A model generated the notes under the pieces. It searched no databases. It was not told the DNA's origin and saw only the letters and a list, made by a program, of their open reading frames with translations. Shown here piece by piece: positions 21,999 to 28,367 of a stretch of 30,515 nucleotides of DNA; position 1 is the first letter of the stretch, and each line of letters begins with the position of its first letter. The position numbers were made by a program, and so were the translations under genes. Where the stretch lies: positions 1 to 30,515 of the IMG/VR virus record IMGVR_UViG_3300010885_026724; one strand, 5' to 3'. Source of the DNA: a virus.

Positions 21999-22676
21999 AT
22001 GGCAAAAAACAAGTTCAAGAATCATGCGGCTGTGATGCGGAATAAAACCGAATCACAAGTTGTTATCACTCAATGGAAAAATATTCCACTTTTGCGCCAT
22101 CGTCGCAGAACATCGAGAAATTTTTCAGGTTGTAGGATTAAACGAGTCCCTATTGATGCTGGTATTAGCTATTTGCTAACTAATAAGGAAAATTATTTGC
22201 TTAATAACTATCCTAATCTCGGTTTTTATAAATTCTTCGATGAAGAAATTAAGAAGATCAAGGATTATTATGGTACTATCACTGATTCAAATTATACTGT
22301 TACAGAAATGAAGCAGCATTTACCTGTATGGTTTGTTGACTTAGTTATTCGCCTAATACCCCGTTCATTAAATGATAGAAATTTCTGGCATTCCTATCTA
22401 AAATTTTCCGAAAGTTTTGATAATTGCACAGGGGGTAGTTTTAGAGAACAAACAGATGTTAGGAAGTTTTTCTATGCACGGTTTGAGAAATCACTCGCAG
22501 GAACCTTAGAACCTGATGTTATCTCATTCGTTCCTGTTCCTAGAAACATACCTTTAGGAAATTTAGATGACTATGTTTCTAACATTGCATCTTTGCGCAA
22601 TACGTCAGCATATTTCGGCCAAATGATAGACTCCTTCAATGACTACCGTGCGACGACGAGAGGATATACCGTTTAA
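21999..22676 (+). CDS. Hypothetical protein with a real Shine-Dalgarno site
   Basis: This 225-aa protein has a basic N-terminus (LRHRRRTSRNFSGCRIKR, about 31-48), a mid region with aromatic helices and a C-terminal part containing ISFVPVPRNIPLGNLDDYV. I recognise no family; the basic patch suggests nucleic-acid binding. Its leader contains GAGGGG 8 bases before the ATG, one of very few credible ribosome-binding sites in the window, so it may be translated differently from its neighbours. Confidence 0.82.
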   Translation: MAKNKFKNHAAVMRNKTESQVVITQWKNIPLLRHRRRTSRNFSGCRIKRVPIDAGISYLLTNKENYLLNNYPNLGFYKFFDEEIKKIKDYYGTITDSNYTVTEMKQHLPVWFVDLVIRLIPRSLNDRNFWHSYLKFSESFDNCTGGSFREQTDVRKFFYARFEKSLAGTLEPDVISFVPVPRNIPLGNLDDYVSNIASLRNTSAYFGQMIDSFNDYRATTRGYTV

Positions 22677-22717
22677 TGGTAACGGTTATTGGGGAAGTAA
22701 TGACACCAATTCTTTAA

Positions 22718-22993
22718 ATGATTAATAGTATTATATCCTTAAAGGCATTCTTATTTGTCCATGGCACAACAACCATTGGCAACACAAGAATATCCCGATC
22801 AGTTAGAAATAACCGAAGTGTAGTTTGGATTACACATACAAATGATCCAGACACAAAATGTGAATATGTAGAAACTCTTAGAAAAATTCATCCTATGTTG
22901 ACTTTTGGTAATCTATGTTTACTTGGGCGCTGTAAATATGAGAACGGCGATGTTCGCAAGGAATACTCTGTTATTTTTGAAATCAAACGATAA
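22718..22993 (+). CDS. Hypothetical protein
   Basis: The 91-aa product has a hydrophobic start (SIISLKAFLFVHGTTTIGN), a beta-rich middle (SVVWITHTND) and a charged end (YSVIFEIKR). No signal cleavage site or known motif is clear. Upstream 40 bases hold a short inverted repeat (ACCGTT...AACGGT, 22668-22686) of doubtful meaning. Confidence 0.72.
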   Translation: MINSIISLKAFLFVHGTTTIGNTRISRSVRNNRSVVWITHTNDPDTKCEYVETLRKIHPMLTFGNLCLLGRCKYENGDVRKEYSVIFEIKR

Positions 22994-22999
22994 TCTATA

Positions 23000-23113
23000 A
23001 TGTCTTACAAATTTGATAGTCAATTCAAACTTGGGCCAAAAATTGATCCAGTTGATCCTGCAATTTTGGTAAAAAATATACCTATGTTATTTTCGCTATT
23101 ATTTCATTCTTAA
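23000..23113 (+). CDS. 37-aa hypothetical peptide
   Basis: The ORF reads MSYKFDSQFKLGPKIDPVDP and ends in a hydrophobic stretch (IPMLFSLLFHS). It lies between two well-supported small genes at typical spacing. Coding status is uncertain because it is short and shows no family. Confidence 0.42.
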   Translation: MSYKFDSQFKLGPKIDPVDPAILVKNIPMLFSLLFHS

Positions 23114-23143
23114 ACAAATTGAACACCTTCTAAACTAAAATAT

Positions 23144-23308
23144 ATGGACGAAAATAAACAATATCAAGAAGGATGGGATTCTTTTTTCAAGTTGCTTGAC
23201 AAAGATGAAAATCCATACGATAGTAAGGACGAAGTATCCGCCTTTGATTGGGTAAAGGGTTGGATGGATGCAGCAAGTGCATCGGACAAATGGGATTACA
23301 AATTTTAA
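23144..23308 (+). CDS. 54-aa RMF-like small protein
   Basis: The product has YQEGWDSFF, DENPYD and FDWVKGWMDAAS in order. This G(Y/W)...xPY...WxxGWxxA arrangement resembles ribosome modulation factor, the small protein that dimerises 100S ribosomes, although the usual basic residues are replaced by acidic ones. It may instead be a phage mimic or an unrelated fold. The ATG is embedded in AATATATGG with no ribosome-binding site. Confidence 0.68.
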   Translation: MDENKQYQEGWDSFFKLLDKDENPYDSKDEVSAFDWVKGWMDAASASDKWDYKF

Positions 23309-23317
23309 AAAAAATCT

Positions 23318-23593
23318 ATGACTAAAAACGAAGCACTGAAACTATTGGCAGGTAATAGACCATTGGATGATCTATTGCTTAAACAAATTCGAGAAGCAAT
23401 TACAGACGGAGTTTCTTCCCCTGAAACTGATGAAGCAGTACTGACAAAGTATGGTACGGCAGAAGTGGAGCCTATTGTTGTAGGTTCAATACCAGTGGGC
23501 GACGAACAAGAATCTGATGATGGCGATGAATATTATGAATCGTCCGAATCATATGAAGATGAGTGGGAAAGTTCTGAAAGTTCTGAATGTTAA
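23318..23593 (+). CDS. Protein with acidic Asp/Glu/Ser repeat tail
   Basis: The 91-aa product has a helical N-half (NEALKLLAGNRPLDDLLLKQ, then REAITDG) and a C-terminal tail built from D, E, S and Y (YYESSESYEDEWESSESSEC) with repeats of ESSES. Such tails are typical of disordered DNA mimics or charge-based binders. No family is recognised. Confidence 0.78.
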   Translation: MTKNEALKLLAGNRPLDDLLLKQIREAITDGVSSPETDEAVLTKYGTAEVEPIVVGSIPVGDEQESDDGDEYYESSESYEDEWESSESSEC

Positions 23594-23599
23594 TTATTC

Positions 23600-23630
23600 C
23601 GCAATCATGTTGACTTCTGACATGATTGCG
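23600..23630. repeat. 11-bp inverted repeat around a -35 box
   Basis: CGCAATCATGT and ACATGATTGCG pair perfectly across a 9-nt centre (TGACTTCTG). No T-run follows directly, so it is a poor terminator. The left arm and centre contain the -35 box of the promoter at 23610-23637, which fits an operator, though a hairpin at the end of the upstream mRNA is also possible. Confidence 0.8.
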
Positions 23631-23637
23631 TTATAGT
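23610..23637 (+). promoter_or_regulatory. Promoter embedded in a dyad
   Basis: TTGACT (23610-23615), a 16-bp spacer and TATAGT (23632-23637). The start codon at 23675 follows after a leader of about 31 nt that ends in a run of nine T and TCATTTTCTC. Confidence 0.6.
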
Positions 23638-23674
23638 TCATAGTCAGTTAAACCAATTTTTTTTTCATTTTCTC

Positions 23675-24571
23675 ATGCTTCTTGTCGGCTCCCGTGCTCT
23701 TATTCATTACGGTTTCAAGCGTACTCCTAAAGATTGGGATTATATCTCAACTCAAGCAGATTATGATGAATTCGTAAAGGAACATAAGGATCGTATTGTT
23801 CTTATCACAGATAAGAAATGGGGGCATCTTGTGTATATGCAAGGTTCTGATCCTATTGAAATTGAAATCGTTGAAAAGCGTCCATCCACACAAGTATTAA
23901 TGGACAATTGGGATAATTGGTTCCCTTATCCGCCACATAAGGAAATCGCCCCTAATGTTCTACTTTATGCATTAAAAATGTCCCATCGTTTCCTTAAGAA
24001 TTCTCCACATTTTCTTAAGACTATGCGAGATATTAAAGAAATGGAAGAAAAATATGGCAAATGGCCTATTTATATGGATAGATTTCGGGATTGGTATAAG
24101 ATGCGTGTAGCAGAAACATATGATTATTCCCATCCTTCTCTCAATAGAAAGAAAAAGGATTTCTTTGTTGACGATTTCTATGTATATGATCATGATCAAA
24201 TTCATGCCATTGTTGCAATTAATGAATTGCCCGCATTTAATTACTTTAAAGAAGATGCAGCAGAAGTTAAATGTTCTAAAGAGAAATTCTTTGAATGTGA
24301 CGAATCTATTCGGTTAGCAGCAGTTTATGAAGAATCATGCGTGCTTGCATTGGAACGTCATCAAATCACTAATAATTTTTCACCTACTCCTGAAAAAAGC
24401 TTTCTTATTTCACTTGAAAAAGTTTGCACAGGTATCACTAGCGGTTGGTTTCGCGAGGTCGCATGGACTAACTATGACAAAGTAGTTGACTTATATCACA
24501 AAAGAGGTAAGAGTAACTATGTTGACCTGTTTAAACAGGCTGTTGAATCAGGCACAATTAAACCCCAATAA
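23675..24571 (+). CDS. Nucleotidyltransferase-superfamily-like protein
   Basis: The 298-aa product begins MLLVGSRALIHYGFKRTPKDWDYI: the GSRA (5-8) and DWDY (20-23) pair is the hG[GS]xxx...DxD signature of minimal nucleotidyltransferases (MNT, AbiEii-like). The rest is helical with an aromatic-rich C-terminus (GWFREVAWTNYDKVVDLYH). Relatives transfer NMP to proteins or RNA, including tRNA-targeting toxins and phage enzymes. The very short distance from Met1 to the motif leaves no earlier strand. A U-rich leader precedes it. The motif is clear; the function is uncertain. Confidence 0.8.
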   Translation: MLLVGSRALIHYGFKRTPKDWDYISTQADYDEFVKEHKDRIVLITDKKWGHLVYMQGSDPIEIEIVEKRPSTQVLMDNWDNWFPYPPHKEIAPNVLLYALKMSHRFLKNSPHFLKTMRDIKEMEEKYGKWPIYMDRFRDWYKMRVAETYDYSHPSLNRKKKDFFVDDFYVYDHDQIHAIVAINELPAFNYFKEDAAEVKCSKEKFFECDESIRLAAVYEESCVLALERHQITNNFSPTPEKSFLISLEKVCTGITSGWFREVAWTNYDKVVDLYHKRGKSNYVDLFKQAVESGTIKPQ

Positions 24572-24574
24572 AAT

Positions 24575-24802
24575 ATGAAAATCACCATTGATCATACCCC
24601 AAAAGCACCAGAAACTAAATTTCCAGTATTAATGAAACTAAAACCTAGTTTCACTGACCATGATGTGATTGTGTATTTCACTGCTCCAAAAATAGGGATA
24701 ACCATGCAACATCCAGACTACCCGTTTGGTAAAAGCCGTTCAGATTGGACTGACATGAATAACTGGATGCCATTTAATGGTCAAATTATCCTATCAAATT
24801 AA
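24575..24802 (+). CDS. 75-aa hypothetical protein
   Basis: The product (MKITIDHTPKAPETKFPVLM...) is beta-rich with a VIVYFTAPKIGITMQ core and a Trp-containing end. It resembles small phage beta proteins but no family is recognised. It starts 3 bases after the nucleotidyltransferase-like gene. Confidence 0.75.
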   Translation: MKITIDHTPKAPETKFPVLMKLKPSFTDHDVIVYFTAPKIGITMQHPDYPFGKSRSDWTDMNNWMPFNGQIILSN

Positions 24803-24803
24803 T

Positions 24804-24848
24804 ATGAACAATCTGAAAAAATACGGGTATATCGAACATAATTATTAA
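24804..24848 (+). CDS. 14-codon upstream ORF coupled to the next gene
   Basis: MNNLKKYGYIEHNY ends in TAA whose last A is the first base of the next ATG (TAATG). Such overlap suggests translational coupling and a possible leader peptide. Very short, so uncertain. Confidence 0.3.
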   Translation: MNNLKKYGYIEHNY

Positions 24849-25093
24849 TGATAATGAACATTAAACTTACTAAAAAACTCCCTGATAAAGAAGGTCAATA
24901 TCTTATCAAGTGGAAAATGAGAAACCTATTTGAACTGATTACAGTGGTTCTTATCCCTGCGGGAAATGCATATGGGCTTTACCACGAAGAATATCTTGCT
25001 ATTGAAGAATGGCGTAAACAGAACATATGCCATATCAATATGAAAATGGTAATCGGTATCAGTGAAAAACTAGAAGAAGAAAAACCAGAATAG
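24848..25093 (+). CDS. 81-aa hypothetical protein
   Basis: The product is beta-rich (GQYLIKWKMRNLFELITVVL, then YGLYHEEYLAIEEW) with an acidic end EEEKPE; the layout (LP..EGxYL.K.......  EW) resembles small phage proteins of unknown role. A second ATG six bases later is possible. The first ATG overlaps the upstream stop as TAATG. Confidence 0.74.
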   Translation: MIMNIKLTKKLPDKEGQYLIKWKMRNLFELITVVLIPAGNAYGLYHEEYLAIEEWRKQNICHINMKMVIGISEKLEEEKPE

Positions 25094-25112
25094 GTATTTT
25101 TTATTATACTAT

Positions 25113-25140
25113 TTGACAATGTGGTTTGATAGAGTAAAAT
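25113..25140 (+). promoter_or_regulatory. Promoter giving a leaderless transcript
   Basis: TTGACA (25113-25118), a 16-bp spacer and TAAAAT (25135-25140), then exactly 6 nt to the ATG at 25147. Confidence 0.77.
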
Positions 25141-25146
25141 ACCTAC

Positions 25147-25428
25147 ATGAATTATAGCCCATCTGAAACATATTTTGATACATGTCGAATGTTTGATATG
25201 AAAGAAATTAAATTTTCCGAAATTCGGAAGAGATGGTTTTATAACCATTATGTTTTATATCAATCCAAAGGAACTTTCAGTCATAATTGTTTTACGTTTT
25301 CAACAGAACAAGCATTGAAATTTTCTAAATATCCCGGTAAATGGTATGGGCCTTTCTGGAACAGAAATGAAGCAGATGACTTTGCCCGTACTGTAGAACG
25401 CACTCATGCTAATTTTGTATTAGGTTAA
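25147..25428 (+). CDS. 93-aa hypothetical protein
   Basis: The product has an aromatic, basic central region (RKRWFYNHYVLYQSKGTFS) and a GPFWNRNEADDFARTVERTH segment that looks like a helix following a strand. No family is recognised. The leaderless promoter spacing fixes the start. Confidence 0.8.
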   Translation: MNYSPSETYFDTCRMFDMKEIKFSEIRKRWFYNHYVLYQSKGTFSHNCFTFSTEQALKFSKYPGKWYGPFWNRNEADDFARTVERTHANFVLG

Positions 25429-25433
25429 TTTAT

Positions 25434-25462
25434 TTGACAATGAATAATAAGTAGGGTATAAT
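25434..25462 (+). promoter_or_regulatory. Consensus promoter giving a leaderless transcript
   Basis: TTGACA (25434-25439), a 17-bp spacer and a perfect TATAAT (25457-25462), then 5 nt to the ATG at 25468. One of the two strongest promoters in the window. Confidence 0.82.
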
Positions 25463-25467
25463 TACCT

Positions 25468-25593
25468 ATGATTTTATTCACTATCAAATCCAAAAAGAAA
25501 AAGGAGCGCAAACTTTTTGCCCCTGTTACCAAACAGGAGACAAACAAGATGGCATATAATCGTAAAAAGAAACATAAGAAATCCGAAGAATGA
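25468..25593 (+). CDS. 41-aa very basic peptide
   Basis: MILFTIKSKKKKERKLFAPV is followed by an internal Met and NRKKKHKKSEE; more than a third of the residues are Lys or Arg. A consensus promoter ends 5 nt upstream, so high expression early in infection is likely. Candidate roles are nucleic-acid binding or host-protein inhibition; none is shown. The stop overlaps the next ATG (ATGA). Confidence 0.72.
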   Translation: MILFTIKSKKKKERKLFAPVTKQETNKMAYNRKKKHKKSEE

Positions 25594-25783
25594 TTGAATA
25601 TATGCCATTACCTAAAAAAGAAATCCCTCAATTATGGGGAATAGAAATCTGTGAAGCAGGGGTATGGAATGATTATTTTATAGAGAAAGTTTAATAGATG
25701 CATTGACAAAGGCATCGGAAGTGGTAAATTATGTGGACGAGAAACACGTACGCATCGTGACTCCTGATAATAAAATAATTTGA
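25590..25783 (+). pseudogene. Small gene broken by one missing base in a TTTT run
   Basis: The frame opens at 25590 (MIEYMPLPKKEIPQLWGIEI, then CEAGVWNDYF) and stops early at 25694. Adding one T to the run at 25676-25679 joins it to a second open stretch (YRESLIDALTKASEVVNYVD, then EKHVRIVTPDNKII) ending at TGA 25781-25783, one base before the next ATG. The rejoined 64-codon product reads as an ordinary small protein of unknown family. Same type of lesion as at 7427-7605. Confidence 0.75.
25703..25730 (+). promoter_or_regulatory. Possible promoter of the Cys-repeat gene
   Basis: TTGACA (25703-25708), a 16-bp spacer and TAAATT (25725-25730), 54 nt before the ATG at 25785. It lies within the frame-shifted gene and overlaps coding sequence, so chance is possible. 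Confidence 0.45.
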
Positions 25784-25784
25784 T

Positions 25785-26282
25785 ATGAATTTCTCTTGTT
25801 CCGATTGCTGCCCTAATACAGAAACTTGTTGTAATTGCCAAGATTTAACCAATTGCTCCGATTGTAATTATTGTTATAATTGTAAGAATTGTGGAGTATG
25901 TACTCTATGTGATTTCTGTAATGACAGTTCATATTGTTACTCATGTTATTATTGCGATGAATGTTTTTATTGTTATGGTTGTAAAGACTGTAAATTTACT
26001 ACCAATGCCATCTTTTGTAAAAAGGTTATATATAGTTCATTTACTATATTTTGTTTAGATATTGAACGCGAATCTTATAAAGCATTTAACAAGTCTGTAA
26101 AATTACAAAGATATAAAGAAATTGTAGAAGAAGTTATTAGAATTCTTCCTAATTGGCAGCATTGTGCTGTTGCAGGATTCTGGCAATCTGTTAATGTTCG
26201 TCAATGGAAAGCACTGATGGTTATTCCAGAATTTGACAGAGATATTGTTGAACAAATTACCAAAATTGAAATCCCTATTTAA
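25785..26282 (+). CDS. Cysteine-repeat (xxC)n protein
   Basis: The 165-aa product has about 21 cysteines in its first 72 residues, many in runs of a tripeptide xxC: SDC NYC YNC KNC GVC TLC DFC and, after a short break, YSC YYC DEC FYC YGC KDC. Spacer residues are mainly Tyr, Asn and Asp. The remaining 90 residues are an ordinary globular domain (VIRILPNWQHCAVAGFWQ). The period recalls beta-helical or pentapeptide-like coils with Cys stacked in one ladder, or a multi-metal/disulfide scaffold. Without a signal peptide it would be cytoplasmic, which favours metal binding over disulfides. Function unknown. Confidence 0.85.
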   Translation: MNFSCSDCCPNTETCCNCQDLTNCSDCNYCYNCKNCGVCTLCDFCNDSSYCYSCYYCDECFYCYGCKDCKFTTNAIFCKKVIYSSFTIFCLDIERESYKAFNKSVKLQRYKEIVEEVIRILPNWQHCAVAGFWQSVNVRQWKALMVIPEFDRDIVEQITKIEIPI

Positions 26283-26312
26283 AGGATGGATAGCATGCTG
26301 ATTTAATGTTGA
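26281..26312 (+). repeat. Remnant copy of the 3' end of the gene at 26408
   Basis: This 32-bp stretch matches 26591-26622 with one mismatch; in the intact copy it encodes KGWIAG and the stop codon. A promoter of the same design follows in both places, so this is the scar of a tandem duplication whose first gene copy was mostly lost. Confidence 0.8.
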
Positions 26313-26346
26313 TAATGTCGAGTATGAAGCAAATTTACTTAATGTC

Positions 26347-26374
26347 TTGACAAACACCTGATACCTGATATATT
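26347..26374 (+). promoter_or_regulatory. Promoter with conserved leader, copy 1
   Basis: TTGACA (26347-26352), a 16-bp spacer with two CTGATA-like units and TATATT (26369-26374), then a 33-nt CA-rich leader to the ATG at 26408. Spacer, -10 box and leader resemble those at 26619. Confidence 0.75.
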
Positions 26375-26407
26375 AATCTCCTAACCTCAAAATCAAATAA
26401 AAATACT

Positions 26408-26611
26408 ATGACCGTAAAAGACCTCATTACAGAACTTTCTAAGCAAAATCCCGAAGCAGAAGTGCTTAATTATGTGGAAGAAGCGGAAGAATATGGATAT
26501 ACTGAAAAAGTCGTGTCAATTACTAATCAGGATGATATGCCATATGCTAAGTGTGATGTACCTGAAATTGATGGTGAAGTTGTCCTAATTAAAGGATGGA
26601 TAGCAGGCTGA
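26408..26611 (+). CDS. 67-aa acidic phage protein
   Basis: The product starts MTVKDLITELSKQNPEAEVL, the TVxELIxxLxxxxPxAxV opening common to small phage proteins of unknown role, and is acidic in the middle (EEAEEYGYTEK). Its last codons and downstream promoter are duplicated upstream. The ATG follows a 33-nt leader lacking a ribosome-binding site. Confidence 0.82.
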   Translation: MTVKDLITELSKQNPEAEVLNYVEEAEEYGYTEKVVSITNQDDMPYAKCDVPEIDGEVVLIKGWIAG

Positions 26612-26622
26612 TTTAATGTTGA
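26591..26622 (+). repeat. Intact partner of the 26281 remnant repeat
   Basis: Carries the end of the 67-aa gene and the first bases of the next promoter. 31 of 32 bases match 26281-26312. Confidence 0.8.
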
Positions 26623-26646
26623 CAAACTGCTGATAACTGATATATT
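26619..26646 (+). promoter_or_regulatory. Promoter with conserved leader, copy 2
   Basis: TTGACA (26619-26624), a 16-bp spacer and TATATT (26641-26646), then a 25-nt CA-rich leader to the ATG at 26672. Clearly related to the promoter at 26347. Confidence 0.78.
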
Positions 26647-26671
26647 AACCTCTCAATCAAATAACAAAAAC

Positions 26672-26989
26672 ATGATCCTCTCATACATTCGTCAAACCAA
26701 ACTCGCCTTGTCTCCAAAAACCCGTATTCAGATGCCATTCACTCGTAAGGTGGGCGTTCTAATCGGTTTCCTCGATGCAGATAATTATATTCGTATTGGA
26801 TATTCTGCTCTTAATACCAAGTCTGATGATGTGTTTAATCGTGAACAGGGTATTGAGCTTGCCGCACAGAATACAACTTGTGCATTGACTCCCGAAGTGA
26901 TTGCAAAGATGCCTATCAAGGTGCGCCAAGCACTTCCCGCATTCATTAATCGTTGCGAACGCTACTTTAAGAAAAGCGTAATCCGCTAA
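26672..26989 (+). CDS. 105-aa hypothetical protein
   Basis: The product has a basic start (QTKLALSPKTRIQMPFTRK), a beta-rich GVLIGFLDADNYIRIGYSAL and a helical end with VRQALPAFINRCERYFKK. I do not recognise the family. Its higher use of GC-ending codons and strong promoter suggest good expression. A tRNA-like element lies 9 bases downstream. Confidence 0.83.
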   Translation: MILSYIRQTKLALSPKTRIQMPFTRKVGVLIGFLDADNYIRIGYSALNTKSDDVFNREQGIELAAQNTTCALTPEVIAKMPIKVRQALPAFINRCERYFKKSVIR

Positions 26990-26998
26990 TTTTACAAT

Positions 26999-27081
26999 GT
27001 AGCAGTAGCCGGAGTGAGCTTCTACCTCATTAACCGTAATAGGAGTTGAAAATGCAGGTTCGATTCCTGTCTGCTATACCA
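26999..27081 (+). tRNA. tRNA-like element with degenerate anticodon arm
   Basis: A 7-bp acceptor stem (GTAGCAG/CTGCTAT, one G-T pair), a textbook T-arm (GCAGG-TTCGATT-CCTGT) and encoded ACCA at the end are present, and AGC/GCT with a GG-containing loop can serve as a short D-stem. Length is 80 nt before CCA. I cannot fit a 5-bp/7-nt anticodon arm; the middle instead folds as CCT-c-ATTA / TAAT-AGG with loop ACCG. It is either a decayed tRNA, a tRNA with an insertion, or a tRNA mimic. No anticodon is assigned. Confidence 0.5.
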
Positions 27082-27110
27082 TTTTACATTTTATAAACCC
27101 ATATAAATAT

Positions 27111-27347
27111 ATGATCCTTCCTAAAATCCGTGTTGAACCTGTTTTTAAAGCAAGCGATAATTCTTGCCATACTACCTCAAAAGATGCAAAATTGCATGAA
27201 TGTGGACTTGAGTTGCGCCGTAAACTGATTGATAAAGGTTACGTTGATACTGATGGCAAAGTGAAAGCAATTGCGCTTGAGTTGGCAAAACATTATGAAT
27301 TGTTCTCTGATGTATTTGATGCCGTGCGCCGTGTTCGTCGTGCTTAA
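27111..27347 (+). CDS. 78-aa helical hypothetical protein
   Basis: The product has a basic helical C-half (LELRRKLIDKGYVDTDGKVK and FDAVRRVRRA) and two Cys/His pairs (SCHT, LHEC) in the first third. It follows the tRNA-like element by 29 bases and precedes a TTGCAT-type promoter. No family is recognised. Confidence 0.77.
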   Translation: MILPKIRVEPVFKASDNSCHTTSKDAKLHECGLELRRKLIDKGYVDTDGKVKAIALELAKHYELFSDVFDAVRRVRRA

Positions 27348-27363
27348 TTAGTTTATAAATCGC

Positions 27364-27391
27364 TTGCATAATGATTAGAGTATGGTATAAT
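27364..27391 (+). promoter_or_regulatory. Promoter with TTGCAT -35 box
   Basis: TTGCAT (27364-27369), a 16-bp spacer and a perfect TATAAT (27386-27391), then 28 nt to the ATG at 27420. TGGTATAATACCA is a near-perfect dyad over the -10 box. Confidence 0.72.
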
Positions 27392-27419
27392 ACCATTAAC
27401 AATAAATTTGCTTAACAAT

Positions 27420-27872
27420 ATGGCAATCGACTATAAAATTATAATGGTACTGGGTGTACCGTTAGATCACAAGGATTTGACTGTTCAATCTACAGTTACA
27501 AAATACAATCCTGATACAGGCATTCCATATGAAAAGAAAATGTCAAAAGATTTTGACGTTTTTTCACTGAATGGTAAAGAGTTATTCAGATTTGAAATGT
27601 CTGAATTTGATCAAGCAGGATACCCTATAAATGGTGAACAATATCCCGAATTAGAAATTCTTCCAGAAGATTTCAATCTATATGTCAGTGAAAAATGTGT
27701 ATTAGGAATAACTATAGGAGAAAGTGCATATGTATCGGCAGGTGTTTCTCCAACATTAGAGTTGCCTCATGTTCATGAAGAACAGATTAGAAATGTTAAA
27801 GAATTATTTAAACAATTAGGAATAGATAACGTTAATCCTAAGACTTTCGCAATCCTTGCAGTAAGTTACTAA
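27420..27872 (+). CDS. 150-aa hypothetical protein
   Basis: The product (MAIDYKIIMVLGVPLDHKDL...) alternates beta strands and turns, with FDVFSLNGKELFRFEMSEFD in the middle and a helical C-terminus (EEQIRNVKELFKQLGID). I chose the ATG at 27420; an upstream in-frame TTG at 27408 is not needed. Function unknown; it may be a small phage-specific alpha/beta protein. Confidence 0.8.
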   Translation: MAIDYKIIMVLGVPLDHKDLTVQSTVTKYNPDTGIPYEKKMSKDFDVFSLNGKELFRFEMSEFDQAGYPINGEQYPELEILPEDFNLYVSEKCVLGITIGESAYVSAGVSPTLELPHVHEEQIRNVKELFKQLGIDNVNPKTFAILAVSY

Positions 27873-27894
27873 TAAATTTATATTTAAAATATAT

Positions 27895-28215
27895 ATGTGG
27901 AAAAAATTATGTTCTTGGCTATTTGGTGATGCCTCTCCTCGTCCTGCCCCTATCCAAAAAGATATTGGTAGAATTGTTGCAACAATTCACTTGAAATCTG
28001 GTGATAATATTGTAGGAGAATTTGTTGGAAAAAATAAAGGATTTTCTAAATTCTATGGTGGTGAATGGATTCCCTTTACAACGCATGCTACTTACGTATA
28101 TAATGACTGGTTGGATAATCTCCAATTCATTAAAGATCATGACATTGACATTCCTGTAACTGAAATTATTTCTATTACAAAAGAACATTTTGAAAACATT
28201 GTGACAGTTGAATAA
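27895..28215 (+). CDS. 106-aa hypothetical protein
   Basis: The product has a short amphipathic start (MWKKLCSWLFGD) that could touch the membrane, then a beta-rich region (IVATIHLKSGDNIVGEFVGK) that resembles an LSM/SH3-like barrel, and an acidic helical end. The stop overlaps the next start as TAATG. No family is recognised. Confidence 0.78.
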   Translation: MWKKLCSWLFGDASPRPAPIQKDIGRIVATIHLKSGDNIVGEFVGKNKGFSKFYGGEWIPFTTHATYVYNDWLDNLQFIKDHDIDIPVTEIISITKEHFENIVTVE

Positions 28216-28364
28216 TGTTAGTGTATAAATCCATTTGCCCTGTTCTTTCAGAATATAAAAGTTGGTATAAAATCCGTAAGTTTCTTAAGAATTTCGGATT
28301 AACCCGTGGGGAACAAAATAAAGTGATTGACTTTTGCGATTGCAAGCCTACTATTAACCAATAA
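28215..28364 (+). CDS. 49-aa small protein with CDC motif
   Basis: The ORF runs MLVYKSICPVLSEYKSWYKI and ends NKVIDFCDCKPTINQ, with a basic helix between. The start codon overlaps the preceding stop (TAATG), supporting translation. Its 3' end carries a possible promoter for the next gene. No family is recognised. Confidence 0.65.
   Translation: MLVYKSICPVLSEYKSWYKIRKFLKNFGLTRGEQNKVIDFCDCKPTINQ
28327..28354 (+). promoter_or_regulatory. Possible promoter, 16-bp spacer
   Basis: TTGACT (28327-28332), a 16-bp spacer and TACTAT (28349-28354), 13 nt before the ATG at 28368. Lies in the upstream small ORF; the -10 box is weak. Confidence 0.45.
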
Positions 28365-28367
28365 TAT

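Noticed and set aside
22668-22686. Inverted repeat ACCGTT-TAATGGT-AACGGT as terminator
   Set aside because: Stem of 6 bp and no T-run after it.
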